Source: Streptomyces sp. PsTaAH-137 (GTDB taxonomy: Bacteria; Actinomycetota; Actinomycetes; Streptomycetales; Streptomycetaceae). Taken from it: a DNA stretch of 64,000 nucleotides. The notes under the pieces were generated by a model. That model was not told the DNA's origin, did not search any database, and was given only the letters and a program-made list of their open reading frames with translations. Shown piece after piece: positions 27,590 through 37,066 of this stretch. Both the position numbers and the translations under genes were made by a program. Location: assembly GCF_003259365.1 (NCBI RefSeq), contig NZ_QLLY01000002.1, forward strand, positions 186,001 to 250,000, given 5' to 3'. Positions within the stretch are counted from its first letter, which is position 1. Every line of letters begins with the position of its first letter.

Positions 27590-28069
27590 ATGCAGGGCGA
27601 CCCCGAGGTCATCGAATTTCTCAACGAGCAGCTGACGGCCGAGCTCACCGCGATCAACCAGTACTTCCTGCACGCCAAGATGCAGGAGAACTTCGGCTGG
27701 ACGAAGCTCGCGAAGTACACCCGGGCCGAGTCGTTCGACGAGATGAAGCACGCGGAGGTGCTGACCGACCGGATCCTCTTCCTGGACGGCCTGCCCAATT
27801 ACCAGCGGCTCTTCCACGTCCAGGTCGGCCAGACGGTCACCGAGATGTTCCAGGCGGACCGGCAGATCGAGGTCGCGGCGATCGACCGTCTGAAGCGGGG
27901 CATCGAGGTGATGCGCGCCAAGGGCGACATCACGTCCGCAAACATCTTTGAGTCGATCCTCGAGGACGAGGAGCACCACATCGACTATCTCGACACGCAG
28001 CTCGAACTGGTGGAGAAGCTGGGCGAGCCGCTGTACATCGCGCAGCTGATCGAGCAGCCCGAGAGCTGA
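27590..28069 (+). CDS. bfr: Bacterioferritin
   Basis: 159-aa haem-containing ferritin that oxidises and stores iron in a 24-mer. Residue numbering matches E. coli Bfr: ferroxidase ligands Glu18, Glu51, His54, Glu94, Glu127, His130, the gating Tyr25, and haem-ligand Met52 in FDEMKHAE. ATG 27590 follows GGAAGGAG with 9-base spacing. It is convergent with bfd, which encodes the ferredoxin that releases its iron. The 176-base upstream region lacks an obvious iron box. Confidence 0.95.
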   Translation: MQGDPEVIEFLNEQLTAELTAINQYFLHAKMQENFGWTKLAKYTRAESFDEMKHAEVLTDRILFLDGLPNYQRLFHVQVGQTVTEMFQADRQIEVAAIDRLKRGIEVMRAKGDITSANIFESILEDEEHHIDYLDTQLELVEKLGEPLYIAQLIEQPES

Positions 28070-28095
28070 GACCCGGCCCTCTTCAGCGGGACGGC

Positions 28096-28335
28096 CTAGG
28101 CGGCGTCCGGCAGCTCGGCCTGCGGCGACAGGGCCACGGCCGTCTCACCCTGCTCGACGAGTTCCCGGCGGGGGCACGCGCCCCGGCCGAGCAGCGCCTG
28201 GATCCGCCGTACGCACGAGCCGCAGTCGGTGCCGGCCTTGCAGGCCGAGGCTATCTGGCGCGGGGTGGAGGCACCGTCGTCCGCGTGCTTCTTGACCTGC
28301 GCCTCGGTGACGCCGAAGCAGTTGCAGACGTACAC
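28096..28335 (-). CDS. bfd: Bacterioferritin-associated ferredoxin Bfd
   Basis: 79-aa [2Fe-2S] protein that reduces bacterioferritin to mobilise stored iron. Cluster cysteines form the Bfd pattern: Cys4-x-Cys6 (YVCNCFGVTE), then Cys38-x2-Cys41 (GTDCGSCVRRI). Cys32 is an additional cysteine. The C-terminal 25 residues extend beyond the minimal fold. It is convergent with bfr, 26 bases apart. An iron box lies about 60 bases upstream of the start, implying expression under iron limitation. Confidence 0.93.
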   Translation of the reverse strand: MYVCNCFGVTEAQVKKHADDGASTPRQIASACKAGTDCGSCVRRIQALLGRGACPRRELVEQGETAVALSPQAELPDAA

Positions 28336-28394
28336 GCGGGTTCACCTCCCGGTCGGGATCAGGTCGAGACTCATCAGCGGTGCCGTCCCGATTG

Positions 28395-28413
28395 ATCGGT
28401 GAGGCTAACCTAA
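28395..28413. promoter_or_regulatory. DmdR/IdeR-type iron box upstream of bfd
   Basis: ATCGGTGAGGCTAACCTAA matches the 19-base actinobacterial iron-repressor consensus (TTAGGTTAGGCTAACCTAA) at 16 of 19 positions. It lies 60 bases upstream of bfd, where a DtxR-family repressor would block transcription when iron is plentiful. Confidence 0.8.
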
Positions 28414-28443
28414 CCTTACCCGGCCTCCCGGGAGCACAAAAGT

Positions 28444-28482
28444 GCCGTGGGGCGCGGATCCTTGTGATCCGCGCCCCACGGC
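28444..28482 (-). terminator. Terminator of the DAHP synthase gene
   Basis: 17-bp perfect stem with a 5-base loop (arms 28444-28460 and 28466-28482); on the minus strand it is followed by ACTTTT. It is 22 bases past the DAHP synthase stop. Confidence 0.85.
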
Positions 28483-28504
28483 CTTTACGCAGAGCGAGAG
28501 AACC

Positions 28505-29875
<1,371 letters not shown>

Positions 29876-29944
29876 TCATGTCGCGTGTCCATTCCGGCGC
29901 TCATCTTTTGAGACGCGTCGGACACGTCTGAGCCCCCGCTCGGG

Positions 29945-29950
29945 TATGGT
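29945..29950 (+). promoter_or_regulatory. -10 box of the trp leader transcript
   Basis: TATGGT ends 7 bases before ATG 29958 of the leader peptide, so the attenuator mRNA itself appears leaderless. Confidence 0.5.
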
Positions 29951-29957
29951 TCCGCTC

Positions 29958-30032
29958 ATGTTCGCGCAGCCGCTGGAAAAGCCCAGCCTCAACACCACTT
30001 GGTGGTGGACCGCACATCCGGCGGCCCACTGA
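29958..30032 (+). CDS. trpL: trp attenuator leader peptide
   Basis: 24-residue peptide ending SLNTTWWWTAHPAAH, with three consecutive Trp codons (TGG TGG TGG). Its stop is 20 bases before a strong terminator hairpin and it precedes trpEG. Ribosome stalling at the Trp codons would favour an antiterminator, the classical attenuation arrangement known for anthranilate synthase genes in Streptomyces. Confidence 0.9.
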   Translation: MFAQPLEKPSLNTTWWWTAHPAAH

Positions 30033-30052
30033 CTGCGCGTATCCACTTCCGC

Positions 30053-30085
30053 GAAGGCCGCCCGAGGGGCGGCCTTCAGTGTTTT
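30053..30085 (+). terminator. trp attenuator terminator
   Basis: 11-bp perfect stem (GAAGGCCGCCC / GGGCGGCCTTC), 3-base loop, followed by AGTGTTTT. This is an unusually canonical rho-independent terminator for Streptomyces, placed between trpL and trpEG. Confidence 0.9.
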
Positions 30086-30155
30086 CCGACACAAGCGGCG
30101 GCCGTTCCTCCCGATCGACTCTCACTCCCGACAGTCACTGGAAGGAACACCTCCC

Positions 30156-32045
30156 ATGCTCGACCGACTCCTCACCGACGACCGCCCCTTCGCCCTGCTG
30201 CGCCGCCGCACCCCGGGGCGCGACCACGACACGGTCGAGGTCCTGATCGGTCCGGTCGGCACGTACGACCGGCTCGCGGACATCCCGGAGGGCCTGGCGC
30301 TCGTCCCCTTCCGCCAGATCCGCGAGCGCGGCTTCGACGTCCGTGACGACGGGACCCCGCTGGCCGTCCTGCGCCCCGAGGAGTCGTACGAGATCCCCCT
30401 CGCCGACGCCCTGCGGCAGCTGCCCGCGCACGCGGTGGACGTCAGGGACGGCGGCTTCGACGTCGACGACGACACGTACGCGGCCATCGTCGGCCGGGTC
30501 CTGCGCGAGGAGATCGGGCGGGGCGAGGGCGCGAACTTCGTGATCCGCAGGACGTACGAGGGTGAGATCCCGGGGTTCTCACGGGCCGACGCCCTCGCCC
30601 TGTTCCGGCGACTGCTCGACGGTGAGCGCGGCGCGTACTGGACGTTCGTCGTGCACACCGGCGACCGCACCCTGGTGGGGGCAAGCCCGGAGGTGCATGT
30701 GCGGATGGCCGGCGGGACCGTCGTCATGAACCCGATCAGCGGCACGTACCGCTATCCGGCCACCGGTCCCACCGCGGACGACCTCCTGGACTTCCTCGCC
30801 GACGGCAAGGAGATCGAGGAGCTGTCGATGGTCGTCGACGAGGAACTGAAGATGATGTGCACCGTCGGCGACATGGGCGGAGTGGTGATCGGCCCGCGCC
30901 TGAAGGAGATGGCGCACCTCGCGCACACCGAGTACGAGCTGCGCGGGAAGTCGACCCTCGATGTGCGGGACGTCCTGAAGGAGACGATGTTCGCGGCGAC
31001 GGTCACCGGCTCGCCGGTGCAGAACGCCTGCCGGGTCATCGAGCGATACGAGCCCCTCGGGCGGGACGGTGTCGGCCGTGGCTACTACGCGGGGGCGCTC
31101 GCGCTGGTCGGCCGGGACGCGGGCGGCGCGCAGACGCTGGACTCGCCGATCCTGATCAGGACCGCCGACATCGACGCGGCCGGACGCCTCCGGGTGCCGG
31201 TCGGCGCGACGCTCGTCCGCGGCTCGGACCCGATGAGCGAGGTCGCCGAGACGCACGCGAAGGCCGCCGGGGTGCTGGCCGCCCTGGGGGTACGTCCGTC
31301 CAGGCCGCGCGAGGAGAGCGCGCGCCCGGCGCTGGCCGACGACCCGCGGGTGCGGGCCGCGCTCGACGGACGCCGGGCCGCCCTGGCCCCGTTCTGGCTG
31401 CGGATGCAGGAGCGGGCCGGTGAGCTGTCCGGGCACGCGCTGGTGGTGGACGGCGAGGACACGTTCACCGCGATGCTGGCCCACGTACTGCGCTCGTCCG
31501 GGCTCGACGTGAGCGTGCGGCGCTACGACGAGGAGGGGCTGCGGGAGCGGGTGCTCGCGCACGAGGGGCCGGTCGTGCTCGGACCGGGCCCCGGCGACCC
31601 GTCCGACCTCAGCGACCCCAAGATGCGCTTCCTGCGCTCCCTGACCGCCGATGTGCTGCGCACGCACGGCCACGGGGTGCTCGGCGTCTGCCTCGGGCAC
31701 GAGCTGATCGCGGCCGAGCTGGGCCTGGACATCGTCCGCAAGGAGGTGCCGTACCAGGGGGCGCAGACCGACATCGAGCTGTTCGGCCGCACCGAGACCG
31801 TCGGGTTCTACAACAGCTTCGTGGCGGCCTGCGACGACGAGGCCGCGCGCGAACTGGCCGCCCACGAGGTGGAGGTCGCCCGGGACACCGGCGGCGAGGT
31901 GCACGCGCTGCGCGGGCCCGGGTTCGCCTCGATCCAGTTCCACCCGGAGTCGGTGCTGTCGCTGCGCGGCGCCGGGATCGTGCGGGAGCTGCTGACTCAG
32001 CTGACGGCCGGCACGAGGACGTTCTCGGAGCGGCGGCCCGCCTGA
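30156..32045 (+). CDS. trpE: Anthranilate synthase, fused TrpE-TrpG
   Basis: Converts chorismate and glutamine to anthranilate. The 629-aa fusion has a chorismate-binding TrpE part (about residues 1-420: LVGASPEVHVRM, MNPISGTYRYP, LRGKSTLDVRDVLKETMFAATVTGSPVQNA, GRGYYAGAL) and a C-terminal class I glutamine amidotransferase (about 430-629) with VLGPGPGDPSDL, nucleophile Cys in GVCLGHELIAAELG and FHPESVLS. The MNPISGTYR sequence is closer to the PhzE-like subgroup than to canonical TrpE, but the Trp attenuator shows a role in tryptophan supply. ATG 30156 has GGAAGG upstream. The 3' end overlaps the convergent dehydrogenase gene by 49 bases. Confidence 0.93.
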   Translation: MLDRLLTDDRPFALLRRRTPGRDHDTVEVLIGPVGTYDRLADIPEGLALVPFRQIRERGFDVRDDGTPLAVLRPEESYEIPLADALRQLPAHAVDVRDGGFDVDDDTYAAIVGRVLREEIGRGEGANFVIRRTYEGEIPGFSRADALALFRRLLDGERGAYWTFVVHTGDRTLVGASPEVHVRMAGGTVVMNPISGTYRYPATGPTADDLLDFLADGKEIEELSMVVDEELKMMCTVGDMGGVVIGPRLKEMAHLAHTEYELRGKSTLDVRDVLKETMFAATVTGSPVQNACRVIERYEPLGRDGVGRGYYAGALALVGRDAGGAQTLDSPILIRTADIDAAGRLRVPVGATLVRGSDPMSEVAETHAKAAGVLAALGVRPSRPREESARPALADDPRVRAALDGRRAALAPFWLRMQERAGELSGHALVVDGEDTFTAMLAHVLRSSGLDVSVRRYDEEGLRERVLAHEGPVVLGPGPGDPSDLSDPKMRFLRSLTADVLRTHGHGVLGVCLGHELIAAELGLDIVRKEVPYQGAQTDIELFGRTETVGFYNSFVAACDDEAARELAAHEVEVARDTGGEVHALRGPGFASIQFHPESVLSLRGAGIVRELLTQLTAGTRTFSERRPA

Positions 32046-32995
32046 TAGTCGAGGACGTTCTTCACCGTGGCCTCGATGATCTGCCCGACCGCGTCCACGG
32101 TGTAGTACGCCTGGTGGGACGTGACCAGCACGTTCGGGAAGGTGACGAGGCGGGCGAGGGTGTCGTCCTCGACGACGTCGAGGGACTTGTCGAGGAAGAA
32201 CAGGCCCGCCTCGGCCTCGTAGACGTCGAGGCCCACGCCCGTGAAGCGGCCCTCGCGCAGTTCGGCGACCAGCGCCTTGGTGTCGACGAGGCCGCCGCGG
32301 CTGGAGTTGATCAGGATCGCGTCGTCCTTCATGGTGCGCAGCGCGGCGGCGTCGACGATGTGCTCGGTGGAGGGGAGCAGCGGCACGTGCAGGCTGATCA
32401 GGTCGGCCTCGGCGAAGAGCTGCTCCTTGTCGACGTACTTCATGCCGAGGGCGACGCACTCCGGGTTCTCGGCGACGTCCCAGCCGAGCAGATTCATGCC
32501 GAAGCCGTGCGCGATCCGGGTGAACGCCTCGCCGATCTTGCCGGTGCCGAGGACGCCGACGGTGCGGCCGCGCATGTCGCGGCCCATCAGGCCGTCGAGG
32601 CGGAAGTCGAAGTCGCGGGTGCGGATGCTCGCCCGGACGATGCGACGGTTGACGGCCATCACGAGGGCCCAGGCGAACTCCGCGACCGAGTACGGCGAGT
32701 AGTACGAGACCCGGGACACGGTCAGGCCCAGGCGCTCGGCGACCTCCAGGTCGATGTTGTTGAAGCCGGTGGACCGCTGGGCGATCATCTGCGTGCCGCC
32801 GGCCGCGAGGGTCTGCAGGACGCGGTTGTTCAGGGTGGCGTTGACGCTGGTGGAGATGATCTCGTAGCCCGCCGCGATGGGGGCCGTGTCCTCGTTGAGG
32901 AAGACGTCCAGGCAGCGGACGTCGTGGTGACCCGCGAAGGCCTTCTCGATGAGGGGCTTTTCGTCTGATTGCACACCAAAAGCGAGAATCTCCAT
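31997..32995 (-). CDS. D-2-hydroxyacid dehydrogenase (LdhA-like)
   Basis: 332-aa NAD-dependent D-isomer-specific 2-hydroxyacid dehydrogenase, most like fermentative D-lactate dehydrogenase. The coenzyme motif is VGVLGTGKIGEAFTRIAHGFG with a preceding RDFDFRLDGLMGRDM block. The catalytic set is Arg in NSSRGGLVD, Glu in DVYEAEAGLFF and His in TSHQAYYT. It probably reduces pyruvate to D-lactate or a related 2-oxoacid. Its last 49 bases overlap the end of trpEG on the other strand, so no terminator can fit between them. Confidence 0.88.
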   Translation of the reverse strand: MEILAFGVQSDEKPLIEKAFAGHHDVRCLDVFLNEDTAPIAAGYEIISTSVNATLNNRVLQTLAAGGTQMIAQRSTGFNNIDLEVAERLGLTVSRVSYYSPYSVAEFAWALVMAVNRRIVRASIRTRDFDFRLDGLMGRDMRGRTVGVLGTGKIGEAFTRIAHGFGMNLLGWDVAENPECVALGMKYVDKEQLFAEADLISLHVPLLPSTEHIVDAAALRTMKDDAILINSSRGGLVDTKALVAELREGRFTGVGLDVYEAEAGLFFLDKSLDVVEDDTLARLVTFPNVLVTSHQAYYTVDAVGQIIEATVKNVLDYQAGRRSENVLVPAVS

Positions 32996-33036
32996 GGCCC
33001 GAGTCTAGGCCGACCTCCCCACTCCGGCGATTCCCG

Positions 33037-33090
33037 ATCAAGCCCCTCCGACGATTGAGGAGCGGGGTCCGGGGCGGAGCCCCGGAACCA
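33037..33090. repeat. Streptomyces interspersed intergenic repeat with hairpin
   Basis: The stretch with ATCAAGCCCCTCCGACGATT, then GAGG and GGGGTCCGGGGCGGAGCCCC, belongs to a family of short repeats I recognise as abundant downstream of Streptomyces genes. It includes a 7-bp CCGGGGC/GCCCCGG stem. It lies just after the phosphofructokinase stop (minus strand) and may act as its terminator. Confidence 0.6.
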
Positions 33091-33092
33091 CC

Positions 33093-34121
33093 TCAGCCGA
33101 AGAAGACGCCGACCTCCTCGTAGAGGGCCGGATCCACGGTCTTGAGCCGAGCCGTCGCCTCGGCGATGGGCACCCGCACGATCTCGGTCCCCCGCAGCGC
33201 GACCATGGACCCCCACTCCCCGTCCCGCACGGCGTCGATCGCGTGCAGCCCGAACCGGGTCGCCAGCCACCGGTCGAAGGCCGACGGAGTCCCCCCGCGC
33301 TGCACATGGCCGAGAACGGTGGTGCGGGCCTCCTTGCCGGTGCGCTTCTCGATCTGTTTCGCCAGCCATTCGCCGACGCCGGACAGCCGGACGTGCCCGA
33401 AGGAGTCGAGCGACTCGTCCTTCAGGACCATGTCGCCGTCGCGCGGCATCGCGCCCTCCGCGACGACCACGATCGGGGCGTAGGAGGCCCGAAACCGGGA
33501 GGTGACCCAGGTGCAGACCTGCTCGATGTCGAAGCGCTGTTCGGGGATGAGGATGACGTTGGCGCCGCCGGCCAGGCCGGAGTGGAGGGCTATCCAGCCC
33601 GCGTGGCGGCCCATGACCTCGACGACGAGGACCCGCATGTGCGATTCGGCCGTGGTGTGCAGCCGGTCGATCGCCTCGGTCGCGATCCCCACGGCCGTGT
33701 CGAAGCCGAAGGTGTAGTCGGTGGCGGAGAGGTCGTTGTCGATGGTCTTCGGGACGCCGACGGCCCGGACGCCGTACTCGTCGGTGAGGCGTGCGGCGAC
33801 ACCCAGGGTGTCCTCGCCGCCGATCACGATGAGCGCGTCGACCTCCTGTTCGGCCAGGTTCTCCTTGACCCGGCGGACCCCGTCCTCCGCCTGGAAGGGG
33901 TTGGTGCGCGAGGAGCCGAGAATGGTGCCGCCCCGGGGCAGGATGCCGCGGACCGCTGGGATGTCGAGACGGACGGTGTCGTTCTCCAGGGGACCGCGCC
34001 AGCCGTCCCGGTAGCCGACGAAGTCATAGCCGTACTCCTGGACGCCCTTGCGGACGATGCCCCGGAGAACGGCGTTGAGCCCGGGGCAGTCGCCGCCGCC
34101 GGTCAGTACTCCGACCCTCAT
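33093..34121 (-). CDS. 6-phosphofructokinase, PPi-type residue pattern
   Basis: 342-aa PfkA-family enzyme phosphorylating fructose 6-phosphate. The N-terminal glycine-rich loop is LTGGGDCPGLNAVLRG. The phosphoryl-donor site reads GGEDT with Asp104, and the catalytic motif is PKTIDND with Lys125 and catalytic Asp128. Substrate residues lie in MGRHAGW and LGHVQRGG. Asp104 together with Lys125 is the combination associated with pyrophosphate-dependent enzymes, whereas ATP-dependent homologues have Gly at 104. Streptomyces usually carry three pfkA paralogues; this one sits at the locus between the dehydrogenase and a two-component system. Donor preference is a prediction only. Confidence 0.9.
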   Translation of the reverse strand: MRVGVLTGGGDCPGLNAVLRGIVRKGVQEYGYDFVGYRDGWRGPLENDTVRLDIPAVRGILPRGGTILGSSRTNPFQAEDGVRRVKENLAEQEVDALIVIGGEDTLGVAARLTDEYGVRAVGVPKTIDNDLSATDYTFGFDTAVGIATEAIDRLHTTAESHMRVLVVEVMGRHAGWIALHSGLAGGANVILIPEQRFDIEQVCTWVTSRFRASYAPIVVVAEGAMPRDGDMVLKDESLDSFGHVRLSGVGEWLAKQIEKRTGKEARTTVLGHVQRGGTPSAFDRWLATRFGLHAIDAVRDGEWGSMVALRGTEIVRVPIAEATARLKTVDPALYEEVGVFFG

Positions 34122-34173
34122 CGCGTAACTCCCTTGTCACGGTGAGCAGTTCAGGAAACTGTCCCGCGCGGGG

Positions 34174-34875
34174 TCACTCGTCGTCCAGACCCCGCTCGAT
34201 CGCGTACCGGACGAGCTCGACGCGGTTGTGCAGCTGGAGCTTGCCGAGGGTGTTCTGCACGTGGTTCTGCACCGTGCGGTGGGAGATGACCAGGCGCTCG
34301 GCGATCTGCTTGTAGCTCAGCCCCTTCGCGACCAGGCGCAGCACCTCGGTCTCCCGGTCGGTCAGCTCGGGCGCCTTCGGCTCGTTCGTGTCGGCGGCGG
34401 GCGCGGGCTCCGAGGCGAGCCGGCGGTACTCGCCGAGCACGAGGCCCGCGAGGCCGGGGGTGAACACCGGGTCGCCGACCGCCGTGCGGCGCACCGCGTC
34501 GATCAGCTCGTCCGTCGAGGCGGACTTGAGGAGATAGCCGGTCGCGCCGGACTTCACCGCCTCCAGGACGTCCGCGTGCTCCCCGCTCGCGGACAGCACC
34601 AGGACGCGCAGCGCGGGGAAGGAGGCGACGAGCTCCTTGCAGACCTGGACGCCCGGCTTGGCCGGCAGGTTCAGGTCCAGGACGAGGACGTCGGGGGCCG
34701 CGGCCTGGGCGCGGCGCACCGCCTGCTCGCCGTCGCCCGCCGTGGCGACGACGTCGAAACCGGCGGCGGCCAGGTCGCGCGCGACGGCGTCGCGCCACAT
34801 CGGGTGGTCGTCGACCACCATCACTCTGATCGCCTGCTGTCCGGCCGGCTCCCGCTCGGCCACCTGTTCGCTCAT
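34174..34875 (-). CDS. NarL/LuxR-family response regulator
   Basis: 233-aa response regulator. The receiver domain spans residues about 10-130 (VMVVDDHPMWRDAV, phospho-acceptor Asp in VLVLDLNLP, LSAS switch Ser/Thr, KSGATGYLLKSA with the conserved Lys). The LuxR-type DNA-binding domain is C-terminal (LTDRETEVLRLVAKGLSYKQIAERLVISHRTVQNHVQNTLGKL). It lies 43 bases downstream of the sensor kinase gene on the same strand, so the two form a cognate pair. Confidence 0.94.
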   Translation of the reverse strand: MSEQVAEREPAGQQAIRVMVVDDHPMWRDAVARDLAAAGFDVVATAGDGEQAVRRAQAAAPDVLVLDLNLPAKPGVQVCKELVASFPALRVLVLSASGEHADVLEAVKSGATGYLLKSASTDELIDAVRRTAVGDPVFTPGLAGLVLGEYRRLASEPAPAADTNEPKAPELTDRETEVLRLVAKGLSYKQIAERLVISHRTVQNHVQNTLGKLQLHNRVELVRYAIERGLDDE

Positions 34876-34918
34876 CGCTCCAGTCCTGCCTTCCCCCGTG
34901 CGGCCCTGCCGGGCCTGC

Positions 34919-36139
34919 TCACTTCTTCTTCGGTACGTGCAGTTCGACCTCGGTGCCCTGACCGGGTACGGAGATCAGCTCGGCGGTGCCGCCGATGTCG
35001 CGCAGCCTGCCCCGGATGGACTGGGCGACGCCGAGCCTGCCCTCGCCCTCGGCCTGGGCGAGGCGGCCCTCCGGGATGCCGGGTCCGTCGTCCCGTACCG
35101 TCACGATCACCGCCTCCGGCTCGTCCTCCACCAGGATCCAGGCCCGCGCGCCCTCGCCCGCGTGCTGTCGCACATTGTCCAGGGCGGCACTGACAGCGGC
35201 GGCCAGTTCATGGGCGGCGGCGGGCGGCATCAGGACGGCGGTGCCGGGCGCGGAGAAGGTGGTCAGGGCGTTGGCGTGCGGGGCGAGCAGCGGGCGCAGG
35301 TCCCGCGGGCCGTCGGCACCGGACGGCGCGTCGGCCTCGGCGTAGGTGGTGACGGCCCGGACGACCGCTCCCTGGGACAGGTCCTCCGAGGTGCGGGACG
35401 GGTGGCGCAGGCCGGCGGCGACCAGGGTGCGCAGCGCGATCTCCTGCTCGCCCGCCATCCGGCCCAGCTCGGCGGCCTCGCCGCCCAGGGCGGTGCCGCG
35501 CCGCTGCACCATGGCGAGGACCTGGAGCACGCTGTCGTGGATGTCGCGGGCCAGCCGCTCCCGCTCCCGGGTGGCGGCCTCGATCTCCAGGGCGCGGGCG
35601 AGGGTCCGCTCGGAGGCGCGGGCCACCTCGACCACGTAGCCGATCGCTATGCCCGCGATGCACACCAGCAGGACGTTGTGGATGGTGCTGCGGCTGATGT
35701 CGCCGCGCTGCACCACGTTGGCCGCGCCGATCAGCACCGACGCGAAGGCCGCCCAGCGCCAGCCGCCCTTGAGCGCCCACGCGAGGACCGCGCCGGCCGT
35801 CCAGATCGACGGCAGCGTCGAGCCGCCGGTGACCGCCCGCTCGTGCCCCGCGACCGGGGAGAGCAGGATGCCGGCGACCGCGATGGTCAGGTCGATGGTG
35901 AGGAACCGCTTGGTGCAGCGCCGGGCGCCCGACACCTGGGGCAGCGTCGCCAGGGTCCACACCGCGAGCACGGCGTAGAAGGCGATGCCGACCCAGGGCC
36001 GCTCGTACACCTCGTACGCGGAGGCGAAGAGCCCGATCGCGTACACCATCGTCAGCACGCGGTAGGCCGTCAGGGCACGCCACAGCGGCTGCTCCACCGA
36101 CATCCGCACCACGCGTTCCCGCCGGGTCGCGCTCCCCAT
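34919..36139 (-). CDS. Sensor histidine kinase (HisKA_3, MacS-like)
   Basis: About 406-aa membrane sensor. Four to six hydrophobic segments occupy residues about 25-175 with almost no extracytoplasmic loop, so it probably senses a membrane-embedded signal. The dimerisation/phosphoacceptor region is RERERLARDIHDSVLQVLAM (His). The ATPase domain has ALDNVRQHAGEGARAW (N box), VRDDGPGIPEG (G1) and a GRLGVAQSIRGRLRDIGGT G2 block. ATG 36139 follows a GGGGGAC tract; the frame is open further upstream into the acyltransferase region but that is not coding. Together with the downstream response regulator and upstream acyltransferase it may form one transcript. Confidence 0.9.
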   Translation of the reverse strand: MGSATRRERVVRMSVEQPLWRALTAYRVLTMVYAIGLFASAYEVYERPWVGIAFYAVLAVWTLATLPQVSGARRCTKRFLTIDLTIAVAGILLSPVAGHERAVTGGSTLPSIWTAGAVLAWALKGGWRWAAFASVLIGAANVVQRGDISRSTIHNVLLVCIAGIAIGYVVEVARASERTLARALEIEAATRERERLARDIHDSVLQVLAMVQRRGTALGGEAAELGRMAGEQEIALRTLVAAGLRHPSRTSEDLSQGAVVRAVTTYAEADAPSGADGPRDLRPLLAPHANALTTFSAPGTAVLMPPAAAHELAAAVSAALDNVRQHAGEGARAWILVEDEPEAVIVTVRDDGPGIPEGRLAQAEGEGRLGVAQSIRGRLRDIGGTAELISVPGQGTEVELHVPKKK

Positions 36140-36168
36140 GTCCCCCACCCCCCGAAAAAACGGTGCGG

Positions 36169-36939
36169 CTAGCTGCCGCCCCGTTCCCCGTCCCGCTCCG
36201 CAGACTTCTGCGCTTCTTTCTGGGCTTCCTTCTGAGCTTCCTTCTCGGCCTTCGCCGCGTCCGCGATCTGCCGCTTGGCGGCGGTCGCGTACATGTCGAC
36301 GTACTCCTGGCCGGAGAGCTTCATGATCTCGTACATGACCTCGTCGGTCACGGCCCGCAGCACGAACCGGTCGCCCTCCATGCCCTGGTACCGGGTGAAG
36401 TCGAGCGGCTTGCCGATACGGATGCCCGGGCGCATGAGCTTGGGCAGCACCTTGCCCGGCGGCTGGATCTTCTCCGTGTCGATCATCGCGACCGGGATGA
36501 CGGGCGCGCCGGTGGCGAGCGCCACGCGCGCGAGGCCGCCGGGCTTGCCGCGGTAGAGACGGCCGTCGGGCGAGCGGGTGCCCTCCGGGTAGATGCCGAA
36601 CAGCTCGCCGCGCTCCAGGACCTCGATGCCGCTCTTGATGGCGGCCTCGCCCGCGCCGCGCGACCCGGAACGGTCCACCGGGAGCTGTCCGACGCCCTTG
36701 AAGAAGGCGGCCGTCAGCTTGCCCTTCACCCCCGGAGTGGTGAAGTACTCGGCCTTCGCGATGAAGGTGACCTTGCGGTCGAGCATCGTCGGCAGGAAGA
36801 AGGAGTCGGAGAAGGAGAGGTGGTTGCTGGCCAGGATCGCGGGGCCGGTGGCCGGAATGTTCTCCAGGCCCTCCACCCACGGCCGGAAGCCGAGCTTGAG
36901 CGGCCCCCCGATGGCCACCTTCATTGCGCCGTAGATCAA
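36169..36939 (-). CDS. 1-acyl-sn-glycerol-3-phosphate acyltransferase (PlsC-like)
   Basis: 256-aa lysophospholipid acyltransferase. Motif 1 is NHLSFSDSFF (NHx4D), motif 2 is around KAEYFTTPGVKG, motif 3 is YPEGTRSPDGRLYRGKPGGLA, and motif 4 is VIPVAMIDT. The C-terminus is a charged helix with three KEAQ repeats. TTG 36939 is the likely start: AGGGAAGG is 7 bases upstream and the resulting N-terminus matches the family, whereas ATG 36924 lacks a spaced ribosome binding site. In the mycobacterial locus the acyltransferase Rv2182c holds the same relative position. It makes phosphatidic acid or acylates a related lipid. Confidence 0.9.
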   Translation of the reverse strand: MIYGAMKVAIGGPLKLGFRPWVEGLENIPATGPAILASNHLSFSDSFFLPTMLDRKVTFIAKAEYFTTPGVKGKLTAAFFKGVGQLPVDRSGSRGAGEAAIKSGIEVLERGELFGIYPEGTRSPDGRLYRGKPGGLARVALATGAPVIPVAMIDTEKIQPPGKVLPKLMRPGIRIGKPLDFTRYQGMEGDRFVLRAVTDEVMYEIMKLSGQEYVDMYATAAKRQIADAAKAEKEAQKEAQKEAQKSAERDGERGGS

Positions 36940-37066
36940 CCCTCTGCCTTCCCTCGTTCTCGGACCCCGTACACGGACTCGTACGCGGATCGGTCCGAGG
37001 ATCAGACCTTAACCCGCAGGGCCGCCGGTGGGCCCGACGACCCTGGTCGGTGTCAGCCCGGTCGCG

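Noticed and set aside
29876..30125. Two minus-strand open frames opposite trpL
   Set aside because: They are antisense to the trp leader and attenuator and have no family match.
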